Below are positions 22,968 to 35,925 of a DNA stretch of 64,000 bases, piece after piece. The first letter of the stretch is position 1. Every line of letters starts with the position of its first letter. The notes below the pieces were generated by a model that was given only the letters and a program-made list of their open reading frames with translations, ran no database searches and had not been told where the DNA came from. The stretch covers positions 1,178,001-1,242,000 of the forward strand of contig JAJNNX010000004.1 in NCBI GenBank assembly GCA_023159155.1. Reading direction: 5' to 3'. The translations under genes were made by a program, and so were the position numbers. The DNA is from Ustulina deusta (lineage: Eukaryota > Ascomycota > Sordariomycetes > Xylariales > Xylariaceae).

Positions 22968-25900
22968 ATGCAATCAGAAAAGAGCCTTGCCACCGCCGCC
23001 GAGTCAAGCTCCGTAGACGATGCGTCTATTGACATGGACCCACGGCCGGGTCGGCCATCCACTGAGCACTCGACCGGACCTTCACATATGAGACGACAAT
23101 CACAGGCAAGCTTGCGATCTGAATCCCACACTCGTCCTCCCATCTCATGCGTGTACGCTCGTCCATACGCCAGTTTATGTTTTGGAAACAATCCACAACA
23201 ATGCTAACGTTTCTAGATCTCGGGGGAGCATGTCAGGAGATGATTGTGCCCGGCAGAGGTTCATCGTATGGGCTGCCGTGAAACGGAATAGTTCCGTCCG
23301 CATGGCGGCGAGCGATCGGCTGCGGTGTCCTCTTATCCGCTGTGGTGAACGTTTTGGTGGACATGAAGAAATGCTAAGACATCTAACACAATGCCAGCAC
23401 CTTTCGACAGGCGAATACGTTTGCTATGAATGCATGAAAGTCGAACGCTTCAATGACAAGAAATGCACGTGCTGCGTCGGGCAACCTACGAAGAGAAGAC
23501 GGATTATCAACATGGCTAAAAACTTCTTCTCGAACATCGGTAGCGCCAAAGTTCGACGGGAGAATTCTAGTCCATCTATGCACAATAATCAGTCTTCCCC
23601 TCCTAGCTATGACTCTCTCGTAGATATGCATAGACAGTTTAGCCAAGCGCAGATGGAGGAGCCAGCACCACGAGAAGAAAGGGTCGGAGAAAGCGACCAA
23701 TCTGCACCCGAGCAACCCCAGCTAGAGTTAAACGGCACCGAACTTCTTGAATTAGACTCGACGCCGTTACTTCCTACAGCAGAGCTCGACGCTGTTAACT
23801 ACGACACACATCTCACTAATATGCTAGGGCCATTGGACTCGTGTGCCGAGACGAGAGAGACCTCATTATCTCCGATGCCTGGTATCATATCGAAGCCACG
23901 ACAATCGCCAAGCCTCTCAACTATGCTTCAGTTGAATACAGAGACCTCGGGTAGTGGACGACGGCCCTCATTAGCTCTCAATACTCAAATCGATCACTAC
24001 AGGACAAAACCGCACACAGCGTACTTATCCCCAAGCTCGTCATTTCGAACCAGTTCTAACGGCATATCTCCGATTACGCCCTGGAGTACAAGCTCCAAGT
24101 CTTCAGCTCTATGGTCTACAGCCTCTGGTCGAGATACCATGTTAGCTTCGCCAATAACACCTCTCAGCGCTGATGTACATCCAACGGCGCCACAAGAAGA
24201 CCGCGTTGTCAGCACAGAGAAGGATATAGATATGCTCGCTTGTCCGGAAGACCCTTGTCGTTTTATGATGGGAGATGTTCCGGAGTTACCTGGGGATAAC
24301 CAGCTTTCTTCTGCAATACCCCGACTCCTATCAGACCCCCTCATGTTCTACGATCCGAACGACAACTATTCATGGCTTTCTTCCATGAATACGGAGATAT
24401 CGCTCAGCACTTCTGTCAACATGATGTTTACGGACCAGAACGCGAAGACAGCTATGCCTCGAGATTTTCTTGGGTCCCAGATTTCCGGCTCGGAAGCGAA
24501 AGCGCTGGTTGAGCAAGTGTGGGATGCCTTAGGCGAACACTTCTCCAACTCGGTGTCGAAGCTCAGTAGGCTTCAACATAACCCACTTGCCGGCAACTTC
24601 AGAGCATACAGCCAGAAAAGAGTAGCTATAGACGGTCTCATGAGATTTAGGAAGATCCTGGATCATAATTATTCCACTCGGCCGGACCCTCTCGAATACC
24701 TTTGCTTTGTTCACTTAATTTATTCTATTTCATTAGTTATGTACGAAGACAACCTGATCGCCCGGTCGAACAAGTTTTACGAGCAAGCTATAGCTTACAG
24801 TTCGCTTTTCGATGCAGCACATCGTGACGACTACTACCAGATTGTAACAACCATCTGGCAGCAGAATTCTCAAGAATCAACATCACGAGGGCGGGTTCGA
24901 GATTCGATGAACAGGCCAACAGGAAACAAGGGTAAAGAACCAGATTACCAAGCTAGCTCTATGCCTGTTGCGAACCCTGATCGTCTAGTCATCACTGGTC
25001 AAAACTTCTTGGATGGTTAGTGACGTCGTGTTTTGGCATAGCATCGCGGTTTCGAGACCTAGGCTGACAAGAAACAGAGCTTGAGAATATCATGGTAAAC
25101 GGTAACATTCAGCAACCTCTCGAAGTCGTGAGCTCGGAGCTTTGGTCCTCCCATCTTACTTCGAACCAGCCCAATTTACAAGGGTCCGATGCCCTTACAA
25201 TCGCGTCCGCATACCTTGTTCAAGACTTGTGTCGGACGTATCATGACTCCGAGAACTTTCTGCCGAAATTAACAGCGATTGGACAGAATGCTCGGGCAGG
25301 GTATTATGCCACAATTCGCAAGCTCGAACTTGAACTCATTCAAACAGGAAAGGTAGGGAAAGTCGAGAATCTCTCTCTGTTGCATCACATACCGGGCTCT
25401 TCACCTTTTGGGGATCCTTGACGCGTTGTCTTCCGTACCCATTCAAATCAAACCCACCAGATTATTAAGGAGGCGTCCTTCGTCTCTGACCGTTTGTCAT
25501 GTTCACGCTAACTCTTTACTGAAAGAAATACTTCACGTCGAACGATTTCCTGGATCAGTATATGATCCAAGTTCGGGACCTATGTGATCAAATTTATGCC
25601 CAATCCGGAACTCGGCCACGAGCAGAATATCATTTGCTCGGTATATCGCTCGTTAACAGTTTGGTCCAGAGCATTGCTCGTGAGCCTCAGCAGCTTCAGC
25701 AAGGACACTCGGAGTACCCACCATTCCCGTATCCGTATGAGGAGTTCTTGGGAGAGCTCAAGACGTTCAACTGGGATTACCCGATGATTCCTACCACGCA
25801 GCAACCTGATTTCGGTACTCAACTCGACCTAAGTACGCTTCATGCAGACCCAAGCCACCTACCCATGCGGAGTGACGCGTCTGAGACCCCTAGTGACTCC

Positions 25901-26299
25901 TACACAGTCTCGCCAGCCCCGTTATCAGATGCACCGCCAGACATTCCAGCCTCCAAATCCTACAGACCAACACCACCAACCCAGATTCAGGGGGAAGGGA
26001 GTGAGACTTCACGCCCTTCCATATTGGCTTCGTCTGGGCAAAAAGTAGAGGCGAGTGAGCGCTGCGAGATTTGCGGTTATAGGCCAAAAGGAGATCCCCA
26101 ATGGTTTAAAGGGAGCATGGCGAAACACAAAAAAATGCAGCACTCAACTAACCCGCCTGTCATTTACAAGTGCCCGTTCCCAGGTTGTAATTCGGAATAC
26201 AAAAATCGGCGGGATAACCTACGGCAGCACCAGATCGAAAAAAATCATTTTGTTGGCGACGAGCGACAGATTAGGAGAAAAAGAAAGGAGCGCAATTAG
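22968..26299 (+). CDS. Large C2H2-type zinc-finger regulator
   Basis: Proposed exons: 22968-23152, 23217-25015, 25078-25352 and 25526-26299, giving 1010 residues. The first two introns (64 and 62 nt; donors GTACGC, GTTAGT; branch GCTAAC, GCTGAC) are firm because the frame is restored exactly. The third (173 nt, donor GTAGGG, branch GCTAAC, acceptor GAAAG) is tentative. An N-terminal Cys/His block at about 99-148 has C-x4-C, HEEMLRH and YVCYEC, followed by CTCC. The middle is Ser/Thr/Pro-rich and low-complexity. Two C2H2-like fingers lie near the C-terminus: CEICGY with KHKKMQH, and CPFPGC with LRQHQIEKNH, then a basic RRKRKERN end. This is the build of a nuclear DNA-binding regulator. I know similar architectures in Sordariomycetes but no named gene. 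The start ATG has a good CAAC context. Confidence 0.78.
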
Positions 26300-29200
26300 A
26301 TGGAGGAGACTCTCATGTGTACACAGTTTTCGAATTAGGCTTACTTTCGAAACGACGTGCAGGTTCAGCGTCGCTACTTAGATTTAATGTTCGTTGCTGG
26401 GTCTCCTAGCGAGACCTCATTTCTATATCACCACAGTTGCGCAAAGCATTGACAATTTACCACGGATACAGGAAATGGGGGTTTCCTTCTCATTCACCGC
26501 CTTCGATCATTAGAGAGAAAGACAGTAGGGGGAAATTAGAGATACCATACAAATAGACGTGGGGAAACAGGCTCAGCATGATTAACGAATGACTAGACAA
26601 TCGTCGCAGCTTAGACCAGACTCTAGCACAAGCTCAGAGACAACCAAGCAGTTGATAGCATTACGGCCTTGCTCTCTGCAATATTCGTGGAACGGACAAT
26701 TGGAGATAGCAAATCGACTTCAGTGTGTGGGTACATGGATAAACTAGCAGGGGACAGAACTGAATCCCCACCCGTGATCATGACAAGATGTAGACAAGAA
26801 CGCAACATCATCATGCCAGGTGATCTCCGCCACTAATGGATCTCCCCCTCCCCTCCTGTATCTCTTTCTTCCTTGCTGTTGCTTGGTTCACCGCCTTATC
26901 CGTCTCTCGCTGCCTACGTAGTTAACTCATCGACCGAGCTTAGTTTAGAAGCCCACACAGAATTCAAAAGAGCGTCGCACGAACGAAAATAAAAACATAT
27001 ATATATATATATATAAAGGGAAAAAAATTGTAGGCGGGATGGAATTGAGGGGGTCGTGGAAAGAGCCGCGGCATAATGTTGCGATACAAGGTCTCTCTGG
27101 ACTAGGGAGAAGGGGGAAAAAAGGTCCTTGCATGCTAGTGAAAATACAGTCAGGGAGGATGGGATGTATGGGACGTACAGTTACCACGTAGACAAGTAGC
27201 CTAAAAAGGAGAGGGACAGGGGAAGATTGGGGTTCGAGCCAAGACTACTCCAGTCATCCTTTGGCGTGATGCTTAAGTAGTCAGTTGGCTGGGAAGTGTG
27301 CTGTGTCTAGCGTGTGCATAAGGTGAGCAAGCCGCTTTCTCTCGTAGGGCTGGATTTCTGAACTGGGGGGGTTGCATTCGATGTCACGTCACAGTACAAT
27401 TGGAATGGCAGTGGACAGGGGCTAATCTGACGGTGGGCGGATGGGCCAGCCCTACGGGGCAGAAGGGGGGGGCCAGGATGCGCTAGTGGATCCTCATTGA
27501 TGGCTGGCTGTCAGATTTATGGAAGGGGGGTGCAAGGAGAGGGGGCAGGGGGTAAATTATTATCTCGTTTGGCGCTTCGTTCTCTCTTCTCATGTCCGCT
27601 TCCCCTCCCCTGTTCTTTCGTTGATCCATTGTCAATCACCACCAAACCTTGTTTTCCGCTACCCGAGATGTCAGCACACGTGGTTTGGCGTGGAATGCGT
27701 GGGATGAATGGTAATTGGGGGGTTTCGCCATGCGAACATTGCATGAAGGTTTTTAATTTTTTTAAATTTTTTTTTTAACTTTCTGGATTCCTCTGCGGAG
27801 TAGCACGGTATGGGACTTTGCAATTCCGAGTGGATTCGATCTCGCTGTGCAACGCATCTGTCAGGGCGGGATCGACAGTCGGCACCGTTCCCACTGCATC
27901 GCCTGCTGCATGTCTCGTGCGACGCATTTGCTCAGCTACGCAGTTACGAGGGGAATTTATAAGCCAGTGTTGGAATATTTGTTTCATGCTGAGAGGCGCC
28001 TGGGAGGATCGCAGGGCGGAGCCCACCGCGGACGTGGGCGGAGGCACAGCCAGCGAGTGGCTAAGGGGATAGAGAGCTGGCTGGCTTGGCTTCAACGGGC
28101 ATCTGGTGGTGGAGCAGGAAGGGGGATATGAGGATGTGGTGAACATTGACGGCACGCTAGTGTGGCATACGTACGTAGATATGCCATCAGTGGCTTCTGG
28201 AATGCCACATGATACCCCGAATAGATCCCAAGGCTAAACATCCCATTCTCGAAGCTTTACGAAACGGGACTTCTGAGTCTCCACGTTCTCACCTCGCTCT
28301 CCGTATCAGCGTACACTAGTGTGCAACTCGGTAGCCGGCCCACACGCTTACAGCAGATGGTACACATCTGGGCAATGCAGTGTACTGTACATGTAGTGCG
28401 TAATCCGCCGACCCTCCAGCCTGGGGGGGATGGGCGACGTCTATTGGTAATTGGCTGTTCCGGGTTCCAGGTAATCTGTCGACAATGCGAATCCCGGCTC
28501 GTAGTCCATCAAATCATAAACCATCCAACAGGGGGAGAGAGAGAGAGAGAGATATGCGCTCACGGATCTATCTCCCAGGGCCAAAAAAAAAAAGGGCGGG
28601 AAAATCCGCGCGCTGTCGAGGTCCGCTCTGGAATTGAACGATGGAATTGATGTACTGTCGATCCCCGACGCCGTGTCGTAAACAATGCACCGGGGCACAA
28701 TCAAACGAGACGAGGCGCGACGAGGACAGCCGTATTTCTGCTCGGCGATGCCGGTTGCTACCCTGTTCGCGTATTCTTACCTCAGTTATTTGTCTTTCGC
28801 TCCTTCGTTCTTTTACGACCTTCATGGCATCGCTGCGCGTGTTGGTATGGGTTATGCGGTGGGGGTTACACTAGGTAGGCGCTGGGGGAACTCGTTCGAG
28901 TAGCCCGGGAATATTTTGGGTGTCCCTGTCGTCGAGGTTGGGTGGATTGGAGTTCTGGATGTTTAGAATATCGGCATCTTGCCTATTTCCGCCAGGTGTC
29001 TGCTGTGCCGCCTGCTCTGCTGCGTCTTGAGATACCTTTTCTGGTGTGTAACACCAACTCTGCGGATGGTTTTGATTTATATTACTTCGGAGAAATAATT
29101 CTGACATCACGTAAGACTGCCCAATTCAATGGGTAAGCGGTAAGCGTAACAATCATATCATAAGCATTGTGTTTCTACCGAGTACGTGCCTTTAGCTTGA

Positions 29201-29775
29201 CACCTGGCTAATTCATCCTATATGGTTCAACCTCACTCTTCTTGACCTTGGTGTCCACTGCTTATCTATCTATAAGACTATGAGTATTATGGGCGAGTAC
29301 TAGTCTGGATAGATTTCTCTGCCTCGGGATCGAGCGCGAGCCGCAACCACAGCTAGCAGACACTCCAGCTTTTGTTATTAGTGGTTTGGGAGCTTCCCCT
29401 CCTTTTTGTCGAATTCTGGACATTGTTTCGTTGTCATGATCTGGCCGCTAACAAGGTGTAATTATATGTCAGTGTCTTTCAAATTAGATAATAGACTTGA
29501 ACAAATTAAAGGGGGACGATTCGTCGAGGCATTTCTATGTTGATGCCATTCCCTTGCGCATATTGGAAAGGGGATAAGAAACCGCGATGTGTATCCTAAG
29601 GCAGATTATAAATTTTAACGCAATATCGTGTTACTCACTTGTCTCTTCTTAAATACCTTTTTCACTCTATCTCCTTTGTACTAACCGCGGTTCAGATCCA
29701 TTCCATAACGCTTCCTTGCCAGATATGGGGGTCAGGGTGTTTGCGGATAAGGGGATCTGGATCGTATTAATTCCC
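26300..29775. other. 3.5-kb intergenic region
   Basis: Between the C2H2 gene and the 3' end of the 2EXR-like gene. It contains an (AT)n run at about 26997-27017, a GA repeat at about 28530-28552, a poly-A run near 28583, and GC-rich sequence at 27400-28900 with overlapping short frames on both strands. The longest frame (27775-28155 minus) has no recognisable motif. I see no tRNA, snRNA or rRNA. Nothing here can be supported as a gene. Confidence 0.4.
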
Positions 29776-30781
29776 TCAAGTTTTAGGTATACTCAAGCTC
29801 CATAACTTACTCCTGAAACCGCATCTGTAAGCGTAGTTGCAATCAATGACCCAATGCTCATATTGGACTAAGTCTGGCTTAGAACCATGCTTGAATGCAA
29901 AGTAGTCAATCTATCGGGGAGCATCATTGGTTAGCGGGCCGGCGCCATACGACGAGAAACTAGGTGCTAGAAGGGAACGAAGGAAAGACGTTTACCATCT
30001 TCACGATCTCCGCGTAGTTTCTCAATTCGTAGTCCCAAAGTCCATCCATATCGATGTTGCTCACTTTTATCATGACTTTCAAGCGGATCAGCGAATTCTT
30101 TCTGGACCATGCTCTCAGCACGTCCTCTAAAACCTGAAACCAAACGCCGCCGCTGAGATACCTTTCGCTGTCGCCAAGGGATAGCTTTATCTCTACGAAC
30201 CGGACGTTCTGGAGGGTACTTTTACTGATCAAGTCGGTGAGGGCCAGCGGTTTTGCTACGTCCATTCTCCACGGTGGGATCCGATCAATGACGAAAGGGC
30301 GTAGCCGAAGGACACTTAACGACTCGCGTGTGATTTGCTTGCAAAGAAGGAGTATGGTGGGCGTATAGAGGCTAATAGGGAAACTGCGTGATATACCGTT
30401 GTTATTACGTGCGCTCAAAGAATCTACTTGCCCGTAATAGGCGTCGAAAAGCTCACGACAGGTAGGATAATCGATGGCATATTGATAAATAGTGTTGCGG
30501 ATCTCAGCTGGGAAGCTACCAAGGAAAGAGAAGCCATGGGCCTTGTTCGTTAAGGAACAAGTCAGCGTGGTAGTTGGGGTACAGTAAGCTGGGAGGCAAC
30601 TCAAGGCCGGACGAATTTCGTCATGCTGTGGTTGAAGTGGCACGGGTCTCGGAGGCGGTATGTCGGCAAGGAGCTTCGCTCGGGCAATAGGGTCTTTGGA
30701 CGCCTTGTCAACGCGTTGCCGGCCCCGACGCTGCATGGTAGCCCAATCAATGTAATTCTGATAAGCTTGGTCTTCATGCAT
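29776..30781 (-). CDS. 2EXR/F-box-like domain hypothetical protein
   Basis: Two exons: 30781-29996 and 29910-29776, 306 residues. The 85-nt intron has a GTAAAC donor right after EIVKM, a GCTAACC branch site and a GATAG acceptor; without it the frame ends 11 residues later. The second exon adds 44 residues (IDYFAFKHGSKPDLVQYEHW...), an open, protein-like sequence, which supports the splice. Residues about 84-105 (GFSFLGSFPAEIRNTIYQYA) and PTILLLCKQITRESLSVLR match the LPxEIRxxIYxYAL ... LLxVCRQIxxEA pattern of the fungus-specific 2EXR/F-box-like family. Those proteins are abundant in Pezizomycotina and mostly uncharacterised; some may be ubiquitin-ligase adaptors. No signal peptide or membrane helix is visible. 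Function unknown. Confidence 0.75.
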
Positions 30782-33700
30782 AGCGGGTGTATGTCAAGAT
30801 AATAGCCTGGTGAGTTCGCAGAAGAATGGTAGGACACGAAGAGAAGGCTGGATTGCGGAAGGGCAAACGAAAGGCGATGAAATGACCACTCTGTGCGCAA
30901 GACCCATCCCGAGCACAAACGTAGCTTCTAAGCCTGCATTCCAAGTCAAACTTGATATGACTAGGTAGGTATATGATCATCGCTGTTTGACCTCGTCTAG
31001 TAGCTGGCTTGGTAGAATCGTAATGCATATGTGCGTACAGAGGGAATACATGCGACACGGCTATGGGCTGATGCTTGGGCCGCTGGAATGACGTAATGAT
31101 GAGCCCTTCCCTCGTGAAGCACACACGAATACTTTTAGACAGCGTTTGGGTAATTTAAGGGGTGATGTCGTTGGTAAGTTACCAGAGGTCAAACGGACAG
31201 GCAAGCTCTGCTTCAGCTCCCGCAGTCGTGGGTTATAAGCTGATTCTACTGGACGGTTGAGAAGCCTATCGCCATCCGATCTGAGGCGAGAGAAGAGGAA
31301 GTGGTATGGTAGAGGTGACGACTCAAGGTGACTGGCTGCTTACCCGCTTTAGCTAGGGGACAATACCAAAGCAGAGGCTGAATGTAGATAGATACGGTCG
31401 GTACGAGCCACGACGATGGTGGTGAGCGGCGAGCAATTGAAATCGACTCACATGATAACCTGGATTTGAGTCAGGTCGAATACCTGAGATACATGGGACG
31501 GTATACCATACCGAGGGACAGGCAGACGAAGCCGGAGGTTTGTGAGACGGCGGTTGATTTAGCAGCATAGCACGCCTTGAGTTCCCAGCAAGCTCGAGGG
31601 GCCCATGTCAGCCTAGGACAAGAGAGACAGCAAATGCTGTGATTGATGTGGTCTTTCTATCGCCAGCCAGGTTGTTGCTCTGCCTGTGCTCAGCCCTGCG
31701 TTCTGGGTGACGAGGCAGCAGAAGAGAAGACTCTCGAATGGAAATGAGGCGAAAGACTGGGATCAATCTCCCAGTATTACACCACACGCATATCGGCTCT
31801 TTCCTGCTAGAGCCGAAGGTGATAATGGCGATGGGAACCTCATGCACATATCCATTGGAGGGTTTCTGCCTCCACGTAGGTACCTGTTTGTTACATTGTA
31901 TTTGGCCATACCAACTTTTCCGAGACCAATGAAAGCCACTCGTCATTTGATATGGCTCAGTCTGGCTGCGGCCATGGCCATGCTGGTCAGTGTTCTTGTA
32001 TCTGTGCACAACCTGGCATGGCTGCTGCAGGTGTTTGGTATTATCCCCGTTATTGTATACCAGACCTGCCTATCATATTCAGGACAAGATTTCAGAGAAT
32101 GGCATGGATATTTCTCATGTGCAGCATCCTGTAACCCTGTAGTCCACCAGTATGTACGGTAGGCTTAGTGTTGAAGTAGGTGGTAGAAAAGTACCTACAT
32201 GTGCACAGGTCTCCCGATAGTAGAATGGTACCTAGGTAATACCTAGTCTGATCTGGATCTGTCTAAGTGTGCGACATAGTGACTCTGGACATCCTGGTGC
32301 CCACTGGGGGGGTCTTTACCACATACACTAATTCTGGTAGTACAGCTTTGTTGGTTGGGTTTGTGATTGGCTTGCTGGCCCCGACTTGCGGCACTGCTGT
32401 TAGTGTTGGTAGGTATATGGTAATAATCAGTAACCATATCGAACTTCACATAGTGAACCTAGTGTACATGCCTACCTATCTATATGCATGTCACCCACCT
32501 ACACAAGTCAAGACTTAACTAATAGAAGTTAGGGAAAGAAAAACTGTGTTATATAATAACTAAAAAGGCAACCCTTCACTGAAAGGCCATTTACATTCTG
32601 GAAGAATAATACCTTGAGTACTTTGTCAAAGGTAAGTTGTGTCCCTTGGCTTTTGGGAGCTTGAATTTTCTAGTTCTGTGCAATGTTTTTCCAGGGGACA
32701 GAAAAGAATAAAAATAAAAGAGACAAGAAAACAAACATAAAACAAACTATCAGAAGAAAGAAAAAATAAAAATAAAATAAATACTTGTGGTCTTTCAAAC
32801 CCAATAACAAGTCACCACCCAACATCATCAGATGTTTGATGCCTTATCCAATTAACATTTATTATAGATACTGCAGTATGGTACATGACACAACATGCGT
32901 ACATTGCAGCTGTTACCGGGTATTTCAAATTCTTAATCTACTATCTATCTGTATCTATGTATATACCTAATAGGTATACATAGCACATGAAGCAGTGGGC
33001 GCAGGCGATTACCCATATGGCTTACCTACCTTTCTTACTCACCATGTTTAATACCAAGGTGTAGTTACTTGGTTTGTTCTGTTACAGTAAAAAAGAACTA
33101 ACTCTATAATATATGGATGTTAATGATTTATTATGTAGATGAGGGCAGCACCTAACATGGATTCAAGCTTTAAGCTTCCTGGGGAGTTCCAGGATATACA
33201 ATCACCAGGTGAATGTAGTCCCTTTAATTTGTCCTACCGAGGGATGTACCTAGGTACCTGTCCTACATACTACCTCTAGGTATTAGAATATAGGTATCTT
33301 TACCTTAATGAACATGATGCACAATACCACCTCCAGGTCTGAGGCTACATGTACCCTCTTAGGTATGTACTACCTACATAGGTACCTAGAGGTCCACAGG
33401 TCGGGTCCACTGTGACCTAAGCGCAGCAGGCGGGACCGTTTAATTCAATATTTGAAATTATTATTAACCTATCTATTACCGGATACCTGCATGTATTACT
33501 TTAAAGAGGTATATAGGTACTGGCGGGTATCTTGGGCGAGGACCTGTACCTGGGTACCCTACCGCTGGCCCCACCCCAAGAACTGCCAGCTAAAACAAAC
33601 CTGCTTGACTTGGTTTAGCAGGTATACTGGATCGCCCTACCAACCAAGCTACCCGCCAGCTACCAGCTAAGCCAACCTGGTTGCCCGCTCTAAGAACCCA

Positions 33701-34139
33701 GACGAGGGAATTCCCACCCTTCTCTCTTTTCAAACACACACCCACACCCACACCAACAAGCCCAGAACCCCCCCCTTGGAGCTTTGGTATCGTTGATCGA
33801 TCGTGATATTTGCACACCCGCTAACCACCATTCGCACCTTTCACATCTGCCCAACCACCAGGGTTGACAGTTGACATCACGTCCATCGTCAAATATTTTG
33901 TTCCCACAACCAACTCGACCTCGTCGTTGTATCTGCACGTCGTGTATTGGGGTCTGGCGTTGTTTCTTTTCTGCATCTCTGCCTATGCCTCTCCAGCGTC
34001 TCTCGTCCATGTCCTTGTTTGCATAGTATAGCTTCTTTTTGTTCTTCTTCTCTGACTTCGTATACCATTACCACCCGCCTCTTCGCCTCTGCCGCCTCCG
34101 CCGCCTCCTTAATCTCCTCTTCTTCCCGTGCCTCGCGTC
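30782..34139. other. 3.4-kb divergent intergenic region
   Basis: Lies between the starts of the 2EXR-like gene (minus) and the FAR1 gene (plus). The part 31600-32160 has overlapping frames on both strands but no motif. 32160-33680 is dense in ACCTAGGTACCT-type low-complexity sequence with AT-rich spacers. 33700-34139, rich in CACACCC and CT, is the likely promoter and leader of the FAR1-domain gene. No RNA gene recognised. Confidence 0.4.
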
Positions 34140-35925
34140 ATGTCGAGCCTCGGCCAGCCAGGCTCCAGTAACCATAGCCATGCCGGCCTCACCTTTCCTC
34201 AGGTTAACACACTTCGACGCAGCTACCACTCTTCTACGCCGCCGAAACCCTCCGCAACCCCGCCTTATCAACAGCCCCAGCAATATACATCGCAACAACC
34301 GCCTCAGGCGTATTCTCATCATCTGTTCTCGAATACCACGCCATCCCCCGTCCCCAATGTTGCGAGCGTCTCGAACCTGTCCAATGGCCCATCCAGGCAT
34401 ACTCCGGTAGCAGCGCAGCATGCTCAAGCTGCCGTGCAGGCAGTTCGACAGCATCAGCAACACCAACGAGGGAATCAACAGCGGCAGATGCCGCAGCCGG
34501 GCCCTTCCCCGTCTATGGCTTATCTCCAGCAGGCCATGAATCAACAACCCGTTCAGCAAGTGCCACAACAAGTTCAAGTTCCGCAGCAAGTCGCACCTCC
34601 CGTACAGCAGTTACCCCATAGCCAAGCTATACAGCAACAAGTTCAACCCGTTCAACCCGTCCAATCGCAGCCCGTTCAACAGGTTCAGCAGACTCAGCAG
34701 GTACAGGTTCAGCAGAATGAGGGCAACCTGATGTCCCAAAACCAACCTCATCATCAACCACATCCGCAGCCACGACCGCAGCCTCCGCAGCATCAGCATC
34801 AACAAACGCATTCACAGCCCCACCACCAAACTCACCAACAGTCTGTGACGTTACAACCGCAACCAACTCCTCAACCGCAGGCCCAACCGCTGCCTCCTCC
34901 CCAACCTGAGGCCAATGTCACCTCGCAAGACACTCACCAGGACGACGACATGGAGGTTGATAGCCCGGGAGAGTCGGGAGAAGGGGATGATCGCCTGACT
35001 CCTAAGCTTCTTGACGGCACGCCATTCGTACCTCGGTCCCCCATGGGTGCAATGATGTCGGCCCCACCGGAAGGCGGCAGCTTTGCAAGCCTAGAAGCTA
35101 TCCATAGATATGTACTTGAGTACTGCACCTCAGTTGGATATGCTGTCGTTATAGGGCGGTCAAAGAAAACAGTACCAGGCTTGAAGAAGGTTCTCTTCGT
35201 CTGTGATCGTGCCGGCAAACCTCCAAGCCGAGTCAGCCCGGAACAGAGGAAACGCAAAACCTCTTCTCGAAAATGCAACTGTCCGTTCGGATTTTTTGCT
35301 ATCGAACAAAGGACCCAGTGGACTATTCGTTACCGACCGGATCAGTCGCACTTACAACATAACCACGGCCCGAGTGAGAGCCCCCTGTTACATCCGGCTG
35401 CAAGGAAGTTGGACAGCAAAATGGTTGCTGCAGTGAAGAGTCTGAAAGAGTCAGGTAATGCTACCCCAAAAGACGTACAGCGTAGCCATAGACTAATAAA
35501 TAGTAGGTATCGGGGTTACCCAAACGCTTGAGATTCTGCAGCAACAGAATCCTCATGTGCCTCTACTTCCGAGGGATATTTACAATGCTCGTGCCGCCAT
35601 TAATCGCAACCCCCAGAAGGTCGAGGCAGGCATTGCGGAACAACGGCCTGCGATCTACAGCAAACCTCCACCAACAGCTGAGGAGCGCATACGGTCTGAT
35701 TTAAGGAAAGAGCTGGCCCGGGCGAGGGAAGAATTGACGAAGGTCAAGGAGGAAAGCAAAAAAGAGATCGAACAGCTCAAGGAAAAGATCCGAGAGAAGG
35801 ACAAGATGATTACAAGATTTGAGATGTTTATTGACATCTGTAACGAGCGTGTTATGGTACAGAGAGAGCGACTGAATGATACAAGTGGACCGAGCAACAA
35901 CAATGGCGTTTCCGCAGGAAACTGA
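34140..35925 (+). CDS. Gln-rich protein with FAR1-type DNA-binding domain
   Basis: Two exons, 34140-35454 and 35507-35925, 577 residues. The 52-nt intron (donor GTAATG after KESG, branch GACTAAT, acceptor AGTAG) restores the frame to IGVTQTLEILQQQNPHVP; without it the frame ends early. Residues 1-270 are Gln/Pro-rich, an activation- or condensate-like tract. Residues about 310-415 are a FAR1/WRKY-GCM1-type zinc domain: SLEAIHRYVLEYCTSVGYAV, VCDRAGK (first Cys, about 354), RKCNCPFGFF (about 378-380) and HLQHNHGPS (His ligands, about 404-408). The next part (LLPRDIYNARAA) resembles the segment after the DNA-binding domain of Mutator-like transposases, but no catalytic domain follows. Residues 497-555 form a charged coiled coil. 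It therefore looks like a domesticated transposase-derived regulator. Target unknown. Confidence 0.82.

Noticed and set aside
27775..28155. 126-codon minus-strand frame in a GC-rich stretch
   Set aside because: GC-rich DNA yields long frames by chance. Composition is Pro/Ser/Thr/Arg-mixed with no conserved element; plus-strand frames overlap it.
31686..32162. 158-codon frame on the plus strand with a hydrophobic middle
   Set aside because: The first codon is not ATG, overlapping frames exist on the other strand, and no motif or splice context is present.
35455..35531. Read-through end of the FAR1-domain gene (…NATPKDVQRSHRLINSRYRGYPNA)
   Set aside because: It is the translation of an intron: GTAATG donor, ACTAAT branch and TAG acceptor restore the frame into a conserved-looking continuation with a coiled coil.
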